From assembly GCF_003053725.1 (NCBI RefSeq), contig NZ_QAYC01000003.1:62001-126000 (forward strand): 64,000 nt of DNA. Direction: 5' to 3'. Of the stretch, positions 8,954 to 17,741 are shown piece after piece. Within the stretch, counting starts at the first letter, position 1. Each line of letters begins with the position of its first letter. Source of the DNA: Rhodovulum kholense (lineage in GTDB: Bacteria > Pseudomonadota > Alphaproteobacteria > Rhodobacterales > Rhodobacteraceae). The position numbers were made by a program, and so were the translations under genes. The notes below the pieces were generated by a model that did no database searches, was not told the origin of the DNA, and saw nothing but the letters and a program-made list of their open reading frames with translations.

Positions 8954-9183
8954 GCGGGGCTCCGGCAGGGCGTTTGGCGAAGGCTAGCACGGGGCCGGGC
9001 CGGGCACAGCCCGCAGTTGCGCCGGGGCGGCAGCGGCGCCTTTGTACCGAGGGCGGGCTTGGGCGAGGCCAACCGCACCGCAGGCGGGCGACGATGGATC
9101 GTGCGGCCGATCCGGGAGGTTGCAAAAGAGACGGCCCGGGCGGCGGGCCCGGGCCGAATGAGGCGATTGAGGGGCCCGAAGGC

Positions 9184-10044
9184 TCAGATCGCGGTCTTGA
9201 CCGCTTCGTCCAGATAGATCTCGCGCAGGCGGCGTGAGACCGGGCCGGGCAGGCCGTCGCCGAGGCTGACCCCGTCGACCGACACGACCGGCATCACGAA
9301 GGCCGAGGCCGAGGTGTAGAAGGCCTCGTCGGCCTCCTTGGCTTCCTCGACGGTGAAGGCGCGTTCCTCGATTTCCATCTGCGCCTCGGCCGCGTATTTC
9401 AGCACCGCGGCGCGGGTGATGCCGGGCAGGATCTCGGTGCCGAGCTGGCGGGTGATGATCTTGCCGTTCTTCACGATATAGGCGTTGTTCGAGCTGCCTT
9501 CTGTGACGAAGCCGTCCTCGACCATCCAGGCATCGTCGGCGCCGGCCTTCTCGGCCGCCATCTTGGCCATCGACGCGTAAAGCAGCTGCACCGTCTTGAT
9601 GTCGCGCCGCGCCCAGCGCAGGTCGTCGATCGAGATGACCTTGATGCCGGTCTCGGCGGTCTTGCTGGCGACGATCTGTTTCGACTGGGTGAACATCACC
9701 AGGGTCGGCGGCACCTGTTCGGGATCGGGGAAGTGGAAGTCGCGATCGCCGGGCGCGCCGCGGGTGATCTGCATGTAGACCATGCCCTCGTCGACCGCGT
9801 TGCGCGCGATCAGTTCGCGGTGGATCGCCAGCAGCTCGTCCATGTCGACGGGCGAGCGCAGCTCCAGCTCTTTCAGCGAGCGTTGCAGGCGGGCGGTGTG
9901 CCCGTGGAAGTCCAGAAGCTTGCCGCCCACGACGCTCGCCACCTCATAGACGCCGTCGGCAAAGAGAAAGCCGCGGTCGAAGATCGAGACGCGGGCTTCG
10001 GTCTCGGGCAGGTAGTCGCCGTTCACATAGACGCTTCGGGTCAT
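9184..10044 (-). CDS. dat: D-amino-acid transaminase
   Basis: A 286-residue class-IV PLP aminotransferase that would interconvert D-alanine plus 2-oxoglutarate with pyruvate plus D-glutamate. The fold-type IV N-terminus is clear (VYVNGDYLPETEARVSIFDR, then GFLFADGVYEV). The PLP lysine is predicted in RRDIKTVQLLYASMAKM, which matches the CDIKSLNLL region of known D-amino-acid transaminases rather than the branched-chain enzyme. EGSSNNAYIV and ILPGITRA are the cofactor-phosphate loops. I placed the start at the ATG at 10044, where family homology begins. It is the last gene of a three-gene unit, 58 bases after dgcA. Its product D-glutamate is the substrate of the first gene's product, which gives the unit a coherent route. 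Confidence 0.9.
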   Translation of the reverse strand: MTRSVYVNGDYLPETEARVSIFDRGFLFADGVYEVASVVGGKLLDFHGHTARLQRSLKELELRSPVDMDELLAIHRELIARNAVDEGMVYMQITRGAPGDRDFHFPDPEQVPPTLVMFTQSKQIVASKTAETGIKVISIDDLRWARRDIKTVQLLYASMAKMAAEKAGADDAWMVEDGFVTEGSSNNAYIVKNGKIITRQLGTEILPGITRAAVLKYAAEAQMEIEERAFTVEEAKEADEAFYTSASAFVMPVVSVDGVSLGDGLPGPVSRRLREIYLDEAVKTAI

Positions 10045-10102
10045 CGAGAGGTCCTTTCGTTCGGGCCGGGGCTGGGCGTCTCCGGTCTCCGGGGTCCGGT
10101 GG

Positions 10103-11068
10103 TCATCCCCAGAGCGCGGCGGCGGGGGCATGCACGCCCGCCTCGTCGAAGCAGAGGGGTTCGGGCCGGTCTTCGGCCAGAAGCAGCGGCCCGTCAAGAT
10201 CCGTCACCGCCGCGCCTTGCGCCAGCAGCACGGCGGGCGCCATCGCGAGGCTCGAGCCGACCATGCAGCCGACCATGATGCCATAGCCCTCGGCCAGCGC
10301 CTGTTTCTTCAGGGCCAGCGCCTCGGTCAGCCCGCCGGTCTTGTCGAGCTTGATGTTCACCAGATCGTACTTGCCTTTCAGTCCGGGCAGGCTGGCGCGG
10401 TCATGGCAGCTTTCGTCGGCGCAGACCGGCAGCGGGCGATCGATCTCGGCCAGCATGTCGTCCTGACCGGCGGGCAGGGGCTGTTCGACCAGCGCCACGC
10501 CCAGCCGCACCAGATGCGGCGCGAGATCGGCATAGACCTCGGCGGTCCAGCCCTCGTTGGCATCGACGATGATCCTGGCCTTGGGCGCCCCTGCGCGCAC
10601 CGCTTCCAGCCGAGGCATGTCGGCATCGGTGCCGAGCTTGATCTTCAGAAGCGGCCGGTGCGCGTTCCTGGCCGCCGCCGCGCGCATGTTCTCGGGCGTG
10701 TCGAGCGACAGCGTGAAGGCGGTGATCTCGGGACCCGGCGCGGGCAGTCGGGCCAGATCCCAGACCCGGGCGCGGGCCGTTTTGGCCTCCCAGTCCCAAA
10801 GCGCGCAATCGATCGCGTTGCGCGCGGCGCCGGGAGGCAGCAGATCCTGCAACCCGTGACGGGTCAGGCTGCGGGGCAGCGCCCCGATCTGGGCGCTGAC
10901 GCTTTCGAGCGACTCGCCATAGCGGGCATAGGGCACGCATTCGCCCCAGCCGGTGGCGCCGCCCGAGGCGACGCGCACGGTCAGCACGCGCGCCTCGGTG
11001 CGCGAGCCGCGCGAGATGGTGAAGGCCTCCTTCAGGCGGAAGCTCTCGGGAGTGATCGAAATCTGCAT
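10103..11068 (-). CDS. dgcA: N-acetyl-D-glutamate racemase / dipeptide-epimerase-type enolase superfamily enzyme
   Basis: A 321-residue enolase-superfamily enzyme of the muconate-lactonizing/dipeptide epimerase subgroup. An N-terminal capping domain (residues 1 to about 120) precedes the TIM barrel. The barrel carries the KxK acid/base pair in LLKIKLG, metal ligands D in VDANEGW, E in VEQPL and D in CADES, and the second lysine in NIKLDKTGG. These mark a racemase/epimerase acting through two lysines. Placement directly after the DUF1611 (DgcN) gene, nine bases away, points to DgcA, which converts N-acetyl-D-glutamate to N-acetyl-L-glutamate. L-Ala-D/L-Glu epimerase is the alternative for peptidoglycan peptide recycling. 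Confidence 0.88.
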   Translation of the reverse strand: MQISITPESFRLKEAFTISRGSRTEARVLTVRVASGGATGWGECVPYARYGESLESVSAQIGALPRSLTRHGLQDLLPPGAARNAIDCALWDWEAKTARARVWDLARLPAPGPEITAFTLSLDTPENMRAAAARNAHRPLLKIKLGTDADMPRLEAVRAGAPKARIIVDANEGWTAEVYADLAPHLVRLGVALVEQPLPAGQDDMLAEIDRPLPVCADESCHDRASLPGLKGKYDLVNIKLDKTGGLTEALALKKQALAEGYGIMVGCMVGSSLAMAPAVLLAQGAAVTDLDGPLLLAEDRPEPLCFDEAGVHAPAAALWG

Positions 11069-11077
11069 GCGGCCGCC

Positions 11078-12079
11078 TCAGATCGCGTCGAGCGCGTCGA
11101 CCAGACGGCCCGCGCCCTGGCGGAACGGGTCGACCGTGGGCAGGCCCATGCGTTTCTCGATACCCTCGAGACAGCTCAGCGCCTCGTCCTCGCCCATCGC
11201 GGCGGTGTTGACAGAGATACCGACCACCTGGGCTTTCGGGTTGGCGACGCGGGCAAGCGTCAGGGCGACGTCGCGCAGGTCTTCGAGGCTCGGCAGCTGA
11301 TAGTCGGGCAGGCCGCGCATGTGCGGGCGGGTCGGTTCGTGGCTGAGGACCAGCGCATCGGGCTGGCCGCCATGCACAAGGGCCATGGTCACGCCGGAAT
11401 AGGAAACGTGGAACAGGCTGCCTTGCCCCTCGATCATGTCCCAGTGGTCGTCGTCATTGTCGGGCGTCAGCCATTCGACGGCGCCGGCCATGAAATCGGC
11501 GATCACCGCATCGAGCGGCACGCCCTCGCCGGTGATCAGGATGCCGGTCTGGCCGGTCGCGCGGAACGAGGATTTCAGCCCGCGCGCCTTCATCTCGCGG
11601 TCCATGGCCAGCGAGGTATACATCTTGCCGACCGAACAATCGGTGCCGACCGCGAGGCAGCGCTTGCCCGAGCGTTTCTTGCCGGTGGCGATGGGGTAGG
11701 CGACGGTCGGGATGCGCACGTCATGCAGGGTGCGGCCGGTGGCTTCGGCGACGGCGGCAAGATCGGGTTCGTTCCGAAGCAGGTTGTGCAGCCCCGAGGC
11801 TAGGTCGAAACCTTCCTCCAACGCGGCGACCAGAACTTTCTTCCAGGCGGGAGAGATCACGCCGCCGCGGTTGGCCACGCCCACGACCAGCGTCTTCGCG
11901 CCGCGCGCCTTCGCGTCCGTGAGGTCCAGATCGGGCAGTTTCAGGTCGGCCTTGCAGCCTTCCATCCGGAACTGGCCGATGGCGTTTTCCGGACGCCAGT
12001 CGCGGATGCCCTGGGCCACCTTGGCGGCCAGCGAGTCGGGCGCGTCGCCCAGAAACAGAAGATAGGGGGTTTCGATCAT
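11078..12079 (-). CDS. dgcN: DUF1611 protein, D-glutamate N-acetyltransferase DgcN
   Basis: A 333-residue cytoplasmic protein of the DUF1611 family, known as DgcN in D-glutamate catabolism of marine bacteria, where it N-acetylates D-glutamate. The N-terminal third has a Rossmann-like segment (TLVVGVANRGGVISPAWK). The second domain contains a P-loop-like motif AVGTDCSVGKMYTSLAM at about residues 174-190, then TGQTGILI and IEGQGSLFHVSYSGVTMALV. It is the first gene of the minus-strand unit dgcN-dgcA-dat. The functional name rests on family knowledge plus gene order; the P-loop explains why some members are labelled as ATP-binding. Confidence 0.87.
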   Translation of the reverse strand: MIETPYLLFLGDAPDSLAAKVAQGIRDWRPENAIGQFRMEGCKADLKLPDLDLTDAKARGAKTLVVGVANRGGVISPAWKKVLVAALEEGFDLASGLHNLLRNEPDLAAVAEATGRTLHDVRIPTVAYPIATGKKRSGKRCLAVGTDCSVGKMYTSLAMDREMKARGLKSSFRATGQTGILITGEGVPLDAVIADFMAGAVEWLTPDNDDDHWDMIEGQGSLFHVSYSGVTMALVHGGQPDALVLSHEPTRPHMRGLPDYQLPSLEDLRDVALTLARVANPKAQVVGISVNTAAMGEDEALSCLEGIEKRMGLPTVDPFRQGAGRLVDALDAI

Positions 12080-12291
12080 CGTGGCGTGTCCTTCATAGTC
12101 GCGCAGACCCTATCACCCGGCGGCGGAAGAGGTTGCGCATCTGAGGCGTGGACCGCGCCCCTTGACGAAGATCGTGCGAAAAGGTGGCGTTGATGTCGAA
12201 GAAACATGCGCGTTGATAAGGAACGTTCGCGGTTCGTCCTGTGGAGCTGCAGGCCACCTGCCTTGGGAACGCTGCGGCGCGGCAAAATGGC

Positions 12292-12320
12292 TTGCGCATT
12301 TCGGCGCAACATTCTATCAC
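12292..12320 (+). promoter_or_regulatory. Candidate mcl1 promoter with overlapping inverted repeat
   Basis: A sigma70-like pair TTGCGC (12292-12297) and TATCAC (12315-12320) is separated by 17 bases, 45 bases upstream of the mcl1 start. A perfect inverted repeat TTGCGC-N6-GCGCAA spans 12292-12309 and covers the -35 box and part of the spacer, a position suited to repression. The pattern is visible; its function is inferred. Confidence 0.4.
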
Positions 12321-12364
12321 GCTGACCGACGTTTTGCGACACATCATTACCGAGGGATCCGACC

Positions 12365-13324
12365 ATGAGCTTCCGTATCCAGCCCACGCCCGTCTCCCGC
12401 CCGAACCGCTGCCAGCTGTTCGGCCCGGGTTCGCGCCCCGCGATCTTCGAGAAGATGGCGGCCAGTGCGGCGGACGTGATCAACCTCGATCTCGAGGATT
12501 CGGTGGCGCCCGACGACAAGGCGGCCGCGCGGGCGAACGTGATCCAGGCCATCGGCGATCTCGACTGGGGGACGAAGACGCTGAGCGTGCGGATCAACGG
12601 GCTCGACACGCCCTACTGGTACCGCGATGTGGTCGAGTTGCTGGAAAAGGCGTCCGACCGGCTGGACCTGATCATGATCCCGAAAGTGGGTTGCGGTGCC
12701 GATCTTTACGCGGTCGATGCGCTGGTGACGGCGGTCGAGCGGGCGACGGGGCGCGGCAAGCGGCTGGGCTTTGAGGTGATCATCGAATCGGCCGCTGGCA
12801 TCGCCCATGTCGAGGAGATCGCGGCGGCGAGCCCGCGGCTGCAGGCGATGAGCCTTGGCGCGGCCGATTTCGCGGCCTCGATGGGGATGCAGACCACGGG
12901 CATCGGCGGCACCCAGGAGAATTACTACATGATCCGGGAGGGCGCGAAATACTGGTCGGACCCGTGGCACTGGGCGCAGACCGCCATCGTTGCCGCCTGC
13001 CGCACCCATGGCGTGCTGCCGGTTGACGGGCCGTTCGGCGATTTCTCGGACGAGGAGGGGTTCCGCGCCCAGGCGCTGCGCTCGGCGACGCTGGGGATGG
13101 TGGGCAAATGGGCGATCCATCCCAAACAGGTGGCACTGGCCAACGAGGTCTTCACGCCGTCCGAGGCGGCGGTGAGCGAGGCCCGCGAGATCCTGGCCGC
13201 GATGGAGAAGGCCAAGGCCGAAGGCGCGGGCGCCACGGTCTACAAGGGGCGGCTGGTCGATATCGCCTCGATCAAGCAGGCCGAGGTGATCGTGCGCCAG
13301 GCCGAGATGATCGCGGCCGGCTGA
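12365..13324 (+). CDS. mcl1: L-malyl-CoA / beta-methylmalyl-CoA lyase
   Basis: A 319-residue HpcH/HpaI-citrate lyase family enzyme. The N-terminus (MSFRIQPTPVSRPNRCQLFG) and length match the Mcl1 protein of Rhodobacter. That enzyme cleaves L-malyl-CoA to acetyl-CoA and glyoxylate and handles beta-methylmalyl-CoA in the ethylmalonyl-CoA pathway, used for acetate assimilation without isocitrate lyase. The core shows DVINLDLEDSVAP (metal and CoA region), RINGLDTPYWYRD with the active-site arginine, and FEVIIESAAGIAHVEEI with the metal-ligand glutamate. GKWAIHPKQV completes the barrel. It stands alone, as is usual for mcl1, with a 285-base upstream region that separates it from the divergent dgcN gene. 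Confidence 0.93.
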   Translation: MSFRIQPTPVSRPNRCQLFGPGSRPAIFEKMAASAADVINLDLEDSVAPDDKAAARANVIQAIGDLDWGTKTLSVRINGLDTPYWYRDVVELLEKASDRLDLIMIPKVGCGADLYAVDALVTAVERATGRGKRLGFEVIIESAAGIAHVEEIAAASPRLQAMSLGAADFAASMGMQTTGIGGTQENYYMIREGAKYWSDPWHWAQTAIVAACRTHGVLPVDGPFGDFSDEEGFRAQALRSATLGMVGKWAIHPKQVALANEVFTPSEAAVSEAREILAAMEKAKAEGAGATVYKGRLVDIASIKQAEVIVRQAEMIAAG

Positions 13325-13344
13325 CGCCGCGAACCAGGGTGTCC

Positions 13345-13400
13345 GGTTTCGGATCGCTGACGCGATCCGACCCGCCGGGGGCTTTGCCCCCGGACCCCCG
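13345..13400. repeat. REP-like element copy 1 (two hairpins)
   Basis: A 56-base unit containing two adjacent stem-loops: GGATCGC-TGAC-GCGATCC, then CCGGGGGC-TTT-GCCCCCGG. A second copy lies 106 bases downstream. It occupies the gap between mcl1 and the LysE gene and could stabilise or terminate the mcl1 transcript. Confidence 0.75.
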
Positions 13401-13450
13401 GGCAAGAGGCCCGAAGAGGTGGCCGGGGTGCCCTCCGGGCCTGACGGCCC

Positions 13451-13506
13451 GGTTTCGAGGCGCTGACGCGCCCCGACCCGCCGGGGGCTCTGCCCCCGGA
13501 CCCCCG
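13451..13506. repeat. REP-like element copy 2 (two hairpins)
   Basis: The second copy of the 56-base unit. The first stem has changed to GGCGC-TGAC-GCGCC, preserving pairing through changes on both arms. The second stem CCGGGGGC-TCT-GCCCCCGG is the same with one loop change. This covariation shows that the structure, not just the sequence, is maintained. The spacing and orientation are direct. Confidence 0.75.
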
Positions 13507-13560
13507 AAGGGGGCGGGGAAAGCGCGGACAATCGGGACAGGGCATGCAATAGTTCAGACC

Positions 13561-14157
13561 ATGGACGATTTCGACCTTCTGCTGGCGCTTGGCGCCTTCG
13601 CCCTTGTCGCCTCGATCACGCCGGGGCCGAACAACCTGATGCTGATGGCGTCGGGGGCCAATTTCGGGTTCAGGCGGAGCCTGCCGCATATCCTCGGGGT
13701 GGCGCTGGGCTTTGTCGCGATGATCGTGCTGGTCGGCCTTGGGGCGATGCGGGCCTTCGAGGCCTGGCCCGGGCTGCGGGTCGCGCTGACCTGGCTCGGC
13801 ACGGCCTATCTGGTCTGGCTGGCCTGGAAGATCGCCCGGGCCGCGCCGCCCGCGCCCGACGCGGCCCCGGGGCGGCCGATGACGTTCTGGCAGGCCGCGG
13901 CCTTCCAGTGGGTCAATCCCAAGGGCTGGACCATGTCGCTGGCGGCACTGACGCTTTATGCGCCGGGTCAGCAGATTGCCGGGGTGCTGCTGGTGGCCGC
14001 GGCCTTCGCGGCCGTCAGCCTGCCCGCGACCGTCTTGTGGACCGTGCTGGGCACCCGGATCCGCCGGGTGCTGACGCGGCCCGAGCGGTTGCGGCTGTTC
14101 AACCGGACGATGGCCGTGCTGCTGCTGGGATCGCTGGTGCCGGTCTTCGTGCACTGA
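13561..14157 (+). CDS. LysE/RhtB-family amino-acid exporter
   Basis: A 198-residue membrane protein with about six hydrophobic segments. Near the N-terminus it has the family hallmark TPGPNNLMLMASGANFG (residues 21-37), and later FQWVNPKGWTM, the second conserved loop. LysE/RhtB proteins export amino acids or small metabolites by proton exchange. The exact substrate cannot be read from the sequence. It is downstream of mcl1 but separated from it by 236 bases with two REP-like elements, so it is probably transcribed independently. Confidence 0.88.
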   Translation: MDDFDLLLALGAFALVASITPGPNNLMLMASGANFGFRRSLPHILGVALGFVAMIVLVGLGAMRAFEAWPGLRVALTWLGTAYLVWLAWKIARAAPPAPDAAPGRPMTFWQAAAFQWVNPKGWTMSLAALTLYAPGQQIAGVLLVAAAFAAVSLPATVLWTVLGTRIRRVLTRPERLRLFNRTMAVLLLGSLVPVFVH

Positions 14158-14398
14158 ACAGGCATGTTGCGGGAAATTGACCCTAAATGACACCTCATAC
14201 GGGGGAGGGTTTTCCTCGATAGCGGTAAGGTGACGCCTCTTTGTTCCGACCTGCCGCGAGCCGCGCTGTCATCCTCCCTATCCGCCGCGCGCCCGCCGCG
14301 CCCCCCGTGCCCTTTCCGGCGGGCGTGCTATGGTTCGGGGCATGTTCAAGGCGGCCGCCCGAAAGGGGCGGCCCGGCACCGAAGGAAGGGGTAGGGTC

Positions 14399-15478
14399 AT
14401 GGCAGAGGACGCAATCCGCACAACAACCGGACGGGGGCGGCGCTTCGACAGCGTGCTCGACACGATCGGCGACACGCCCGCGATCCGGATCAACAATCTC
14501 GGCCCGAACCATGTCACGCTGTACGTGAAGGCCGAATTCTTCAACCCCGGCGCCTCGGTCAAGGACCGGCTGGCGGTGAACATCATCGAGGCGGCCGAGC
14601 GGTCGGGCGCGCTGAAGCCGGGGCAGACGGTGGTCGAGGCGACCTCGGGCAATACCGGTATCGGGCTGGCGCTGGTCTGCGCGCAGAAGGGCTATCCGCT
14701 GGTCATCACCATGGCCGAGAGCTTTTCGGTCGAGCGCCGCAAGCTGATGCGGATGCTGGGCGCCAAGGTCGTGCTGACGCCCAAGGCCGACAAGGCGATG
14801 GGGATGTACCGCAAGGCCCAGGAGCTGGCTGCGAAGAACGGATGGTTCCTCGCCCATCAGTTCGAGACCGAAGCCAATGCAGATATCCACGAGGCCACCA
14901 CCGCGCGCGAGATCCTTGCCGATTTCGAGGGCGAGCGGCTTGACTATGTCGTGTCGGGCTATGGCACCGGTGGCACGGTCACGGGCATCGCCCGGGCGCT
15001 GCGCCGCGAGCGGCCCGAGACGAAGATCATCCTCAGCGAACCGGCAGATGCCGCGCTGATCGCCTCGGGCCGGGCGCAGAAGCGCAATGCCGAGGGCGAG
15101 GCGGACGAAAGCCACCCGGCCTTCCATCCGCATCCGATCCAGGGCTGGACGCCCGATTTCATTCCGCTGGTGCTGCAGGAGGCGCTCGACAAGGGCTTTT
15201 ATGATGAGCTCATTCCGGTCGAGGGCCCCGAGGCGCTGAAACAGGCGCGGGCTCTGGCGGCGAAGGAGGGCATCCTGACCGGGGTATCGGGCGGCGCGAC
15301 CTTTGCGGTCGCGTTGCAGGTGGCCGAAACCGCCGAGCCGGGCTCGGTCATCCTTGCGATGCTGCCCGATACCGGCGAGCGGTATCTTTCGACCCCGCTG
15401 TTCGAGGCGGTGGCCGAAGAGATGAACGAAGAGGAAAAGGCGATCTCGGCCTCGACCCCGGGCTTTCAGATCGGCTGA
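14399..15478 (+). CDS. cysK: Cysteine synthase A (O-acetylserine sulfhydrylase)
   Basis: A 359-residue fold-type II PLP enzyme that makes cysteine from O-acetylserine and sulfide. The Schiff-base lysine is K55 in NPGASVKDRL. The substrate loop is TSGNTG (82-87), and the cofactor-phosphate loop is the GTGGTVTG segment (about 190-197). The C-terminal part after about residue 320 is acidic and slightly longer than in E. coli CysK. A glycine/serine-rich GVSGGATF is also present. I used the ATG at 14399 because residues upstream in the same frame are unlike the family. The GTAGGGTC upstream is a weak ribosome site. Sulfate uptake genes lie about 21 kb away in this window and supply the same pathway. 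Confidence 0.93.
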   Translation: MAEDAIRTTTGRGRRFDSVLDTIGDTPAIRINNLGPNHVTLYVKAEFFNPGASVKDRLAVNIIEAAERSGALKPGQTVVEATSGNTGIGLALVCAQKGYPLVITMAESFSVERRKLMRMLGAKVVLTPKADKAMGMYRKAQELAAKNGWFLAHQFETEANADIHEATTAREILADFEGERLDYVVSGYGTGGTVTGIARALRRERPETKIILSEPADAALIASGRAQKRNAEGEADESHPAFHPHPIQGWTPDFIPLVLQEALDKGFYDELIPVEGPEALKQARALAAKEGILTGVSGGATFAVALQVAETAEPGSVILAMLPDTGERYLSTPLFEAVAEEMNEEEKAISASTPGFQIG

Positions 15479-15489
15479 GCCGTCCGGCC

Positions 15490-15515
15490 GCGCGCCCTCC
15501 CTTGCGGGGGCGCGC
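15490..15515. terminator. Possible bidirectional hairpin between cysK and the GyrI-like gene
   Basis: GCGCGCCC pairs with GGGCGCGC across a ten-base loop, in the 42-base gap between convergent stops. No T-run follows on either strand, so termination activity is uncertain. Confidence 0.35.
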
Positions 15516-15520
15516 CGGCG

Positions 15521-15985
15521 TCATGGGGGCAGCGGCACCACGACTTCGGTCAGCTGCGTCTCGACCGGGACGGCCGGGAACAGGCTGCGGTAGATCTCGT
15601 AAGGCGGGGCCGCGGCCGGGCTTTCGCCCGAGGGAAGACCTTCGGCGTAAAGCCAGGCCCAGGCCGCGGCGAGACCGGAATAGGGACCGGAATAGGTCAT
15701 GACCGCCGACCGGCCGCCGTCGATCACGATCCGGTCGAAGGCGAGCGGCACCCATATCTCGGTCCCGAAGCCGCAGCAGGCATGGCTGCGCAGTTTGTCC
15801 GAAGCGACCCGTGCCGGGTCGTCGTGATAGACCCCGGCGCGCAGCACGACCTGCCCGGTCAGCCCGCTTGCGTCGAGCAGGTGACCGAGCCTCAGGAAAG
15901 TGGCACCGATCCCGGGATAGGGCCCCCGATGCGGGAGGCCGAACAGCGTCAGCGGGGGCATCTTGCGGATCTCGACCGGATACAT
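15521..15985 (-). CDS. GyrI-like small-molecule-binding domain protein
   Basis: A 154-residue stand-alone protein resembling the GyrI/AraC effector-binding (SHS2-type) domain. It begins [20 protein letters not shown], the typical first strand of such domains. It then shows [19 protein letters not shown], a pattern also used for effector binding in multidrug regulators, and ends with [21 protein letters not shown], which is a frequent GyrI terminus. No DNA-binding domain is attached. The family includes gyrase-inhibitory and ligand-sequestering proteins, and there is no basis here to choose between them. It is divergent from accA, 165 bases away. Confidence 0.75.
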   Translation of the reverse strand: MYPVEIRKMPPLTLFGLPHRGPYPGIGATFLRLGHLLDASGLTGQVVLRAGVYHDDPARVASDKLRSHACCGFGTEIWVPLAFDRIVIDGGRSAVMTYSGPYSGLAAAWAWLYAEGLPSGESPAAAPPYEIYRSLFPAVPVETQLTEVVVPLPP

Positions 15986-16150
15986 CTTCGTCCCGACGGC
16001 GGCAGGTCGGCCGACGATACCCCGGGACCCGGAGGCGTCAACCGCCCTTGGGACAGGGGCAGGCCGGGCGCGGCATCGTCGACGCGCGGCGGCGTTGCAA
16101 ATCGCCGCGCCGGGCGTCATATACCCCGCCAGCATCAAGGAGCCGCGTCG

Positions 16151-17110
16151 ATGAACTATCTCGAATTCGAAAAGCCCCTGGCAGAGATCGAAGGCAAGGC
16201 CGAAGAGCTTCGGGCGCTCGCCCGCGCCAATGCCGAGATGGACGTGGCGCAGGAGGCGGCGGCGCTCGACCGCAAGGCCGCCGACCTCTTGAAGGAACTC
16301 TACAAGAACCTCACCCCCTGGCGGAAATGCCAGGTCGCGCGCCATCCCGACCGGCCGCATTGCAAGGATTATATCGAGGCGCTGTTCCAGGAATACACGC
16401 CGCTGGCGGGTGACCGGAACTTTGCCGAGGACAATGCGGTGATGGGCGGGCTTGCGCGGTTCAACGACCAGCCGCTGGTGGTGATCGGCCATGAGAAAGG
16501 CTTCGACACCAAGACCCGGCTCGAACGCAATTTCGGCATGGCCCGGCCTGAAGGGTACCGCAAGGCGGTGCGGCTGATGGACATGGCCGACCGGTTCGGC
16601 CTGCCGGTCGTGACCCTTGTCGACACCCCCGGCGCCTATCCCGGCAAGGGCGCCGAAGAGCGCGGCCAGTCCGAAGCCATCGCACGCTCGACCGAGAAAT
16701 GCCTGCAGGTCGGTGTGCCGCTGATCTCGATCGTGATCGGCGAGGGCGGGTCCGGCGGCGCGGTGGCCTTCGCGACGGCGAACAAGGTCGCGATGCTGGA
16801 ACATTCGGTCTATTCGGTGATCTCGCCCGAGGGCTGCGCCTCGATCCTGTGGAAGGATGCCGAGAAGATGCGCGAGGCGGCCGAGGCGCTGCGGCTGACC
16901 GCGCAGGACCTGCTGAAGCTCGGGGTCATCGACCGGATCATCGCCGAACCCATCGGCGGCGCCCAGCGCGGCCGCGAGGACACCATCGAGCGGGTCGGCC
17001 GCAACCTCGCGGGGATGCTGGGCGAACTGGCGGGCAAGGACCGCGCCACGCTGATCGCCGAGCGGCGCCGGAAATTCCTCGACATGGGGTCGAAAGGGCT
17101 GGCTGCCTGA
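16151..17110 (+). CDS. accA: Acetyl-CoA carboxylase carboxyltransferase subunit alpha
   Basis: A 319-residue alpha subunit of the carboxyltransferase that moves carboxyl from carboxybiotin to acetyl-CoA, the first step of fatty-acid synthesis. The N-terminus [20 protein letters not shown] is characteristic of AccA. The crotonase-type core includes [20 protein letters not shown] (oxyanion/CoA region, about 157-176), [15 protein letters not shown] (197-211) and [13 protein letters not shown] (about 226-238). The length is standard. It stands alone with accD encoded elsewhere, as usual. Confidence 0.96.
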   Translation: MNYLEFEKPLAEIEGKAEELRALARANAEMDVAQEAAALDRKAADLLKELYKNLTPWRKCQVARHPDRPHCKDYIEALFQEYTPLAGDRNFAEDNAVMGGLARFNDQPLVVIGHEKGFDTKTRLERNFGMARPEGYRKAVRLMDMADRFGLPVVTLVDTPGAYPGKGAEERGQSEAIARSTEKCLQVGVPLISIVIGEGGSGGAVAFATANKVAMLEHSVYSVISPEGCASILWKDAEKMREAAEALRLTAQDLLKLGVIDRIIAEPIGGAQRGREDTIERVGRNLAGMLGELAGKDRATLIAERRRKFLDMGSKGLAA

Positions 17111-17288
17111 GGCTTTTGCCCGCAGGTCGGGGACGCGCGGGCCGCCCGTCTTCAGGCGTGTCGCCACACTTGCAGGCGCCCCTGTTGCCATATTGTGGAC
17201 ACAGTTTTGCCCCGGATCAGGCGCCACCGCGCTTGTCCGGCGCGGCGGTCCATGGCTTCCTGTCGGCATTTCAGGGGCAGGGCCTTTC

Positions 17289-17726
17289 ATGCAGTGTTAC
17301 GAGTTCACCGTTCTTCCCGCCCCGGCGCGCCTGCGCCGCAATTCTGCTGACGGGGCAGAGGCCGGTTTTTCGCTGGCGCTGTGCGAGATCATGAACGAGA
17401 TGGGTCAGTCGGGCTGGGACTTCGCCGGGGCCGAGAGACTGCCCTGCCGGGTCGGGCTCTGGCCCTTCGCGTGGCGCCGGGCGCGCCATGTGCTGGTGTT
17501 TCGCCGACCGCGCAAGGCCCATGCCGACGGGACGGCCGGACAGCCCGGCCCGCAATCGTCGACCGCGTGCCCTGATGGCGATCTGGTCGAGGGCGCGGCG
17601 CTCGAACTGACTGTGCCGCCGGTCCGGCCGCGCCGCGTGGCGGCGGCGACCGGCCCCCGCCCGGTGCGGCGGCTGCGGCCGCGATTGACGCTTGTGGGGA
17701 ACGAGGACGGTGACGGGCGCGGCTGA
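17289..17726 (+). CDS. Conserved hypothetical, DUF4177-like
   Basis: A 145-residue protein of unknown role. The first 60 residues (QCYEFTVLPAPARL ... EIMNEMGQSGWDFAGAE) resemble the DUF4177 pattern, in which a short beta strand, a helix and the motif L-x-x-x-G-x-x-GWE/D recur. The rest is a basic, Pro/Arg-rich tail likely to be disordered, and ends VRRLRPRLTLVGNEDGDGRG. It lies 178 bases downstream of accA and is convergent with the plsC gene. I cannot assign a function. Confidence 0.6.
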   Translation: MQCYEFTVLPAPARLRRNSADGAEAGFSLALCEIMNEMGQSGWDFAGAERLPCRVGLWPFAWRRARHVLVFRRPRKAHADGTAGQPGPQSSTACPDGDLVEGAALELTVPPVRPRRVAAATGPRPVRRLRPRLTLVGNEDGDGRG

Positions 17727-17741
17727 CCGCGCCCGGCGCCC

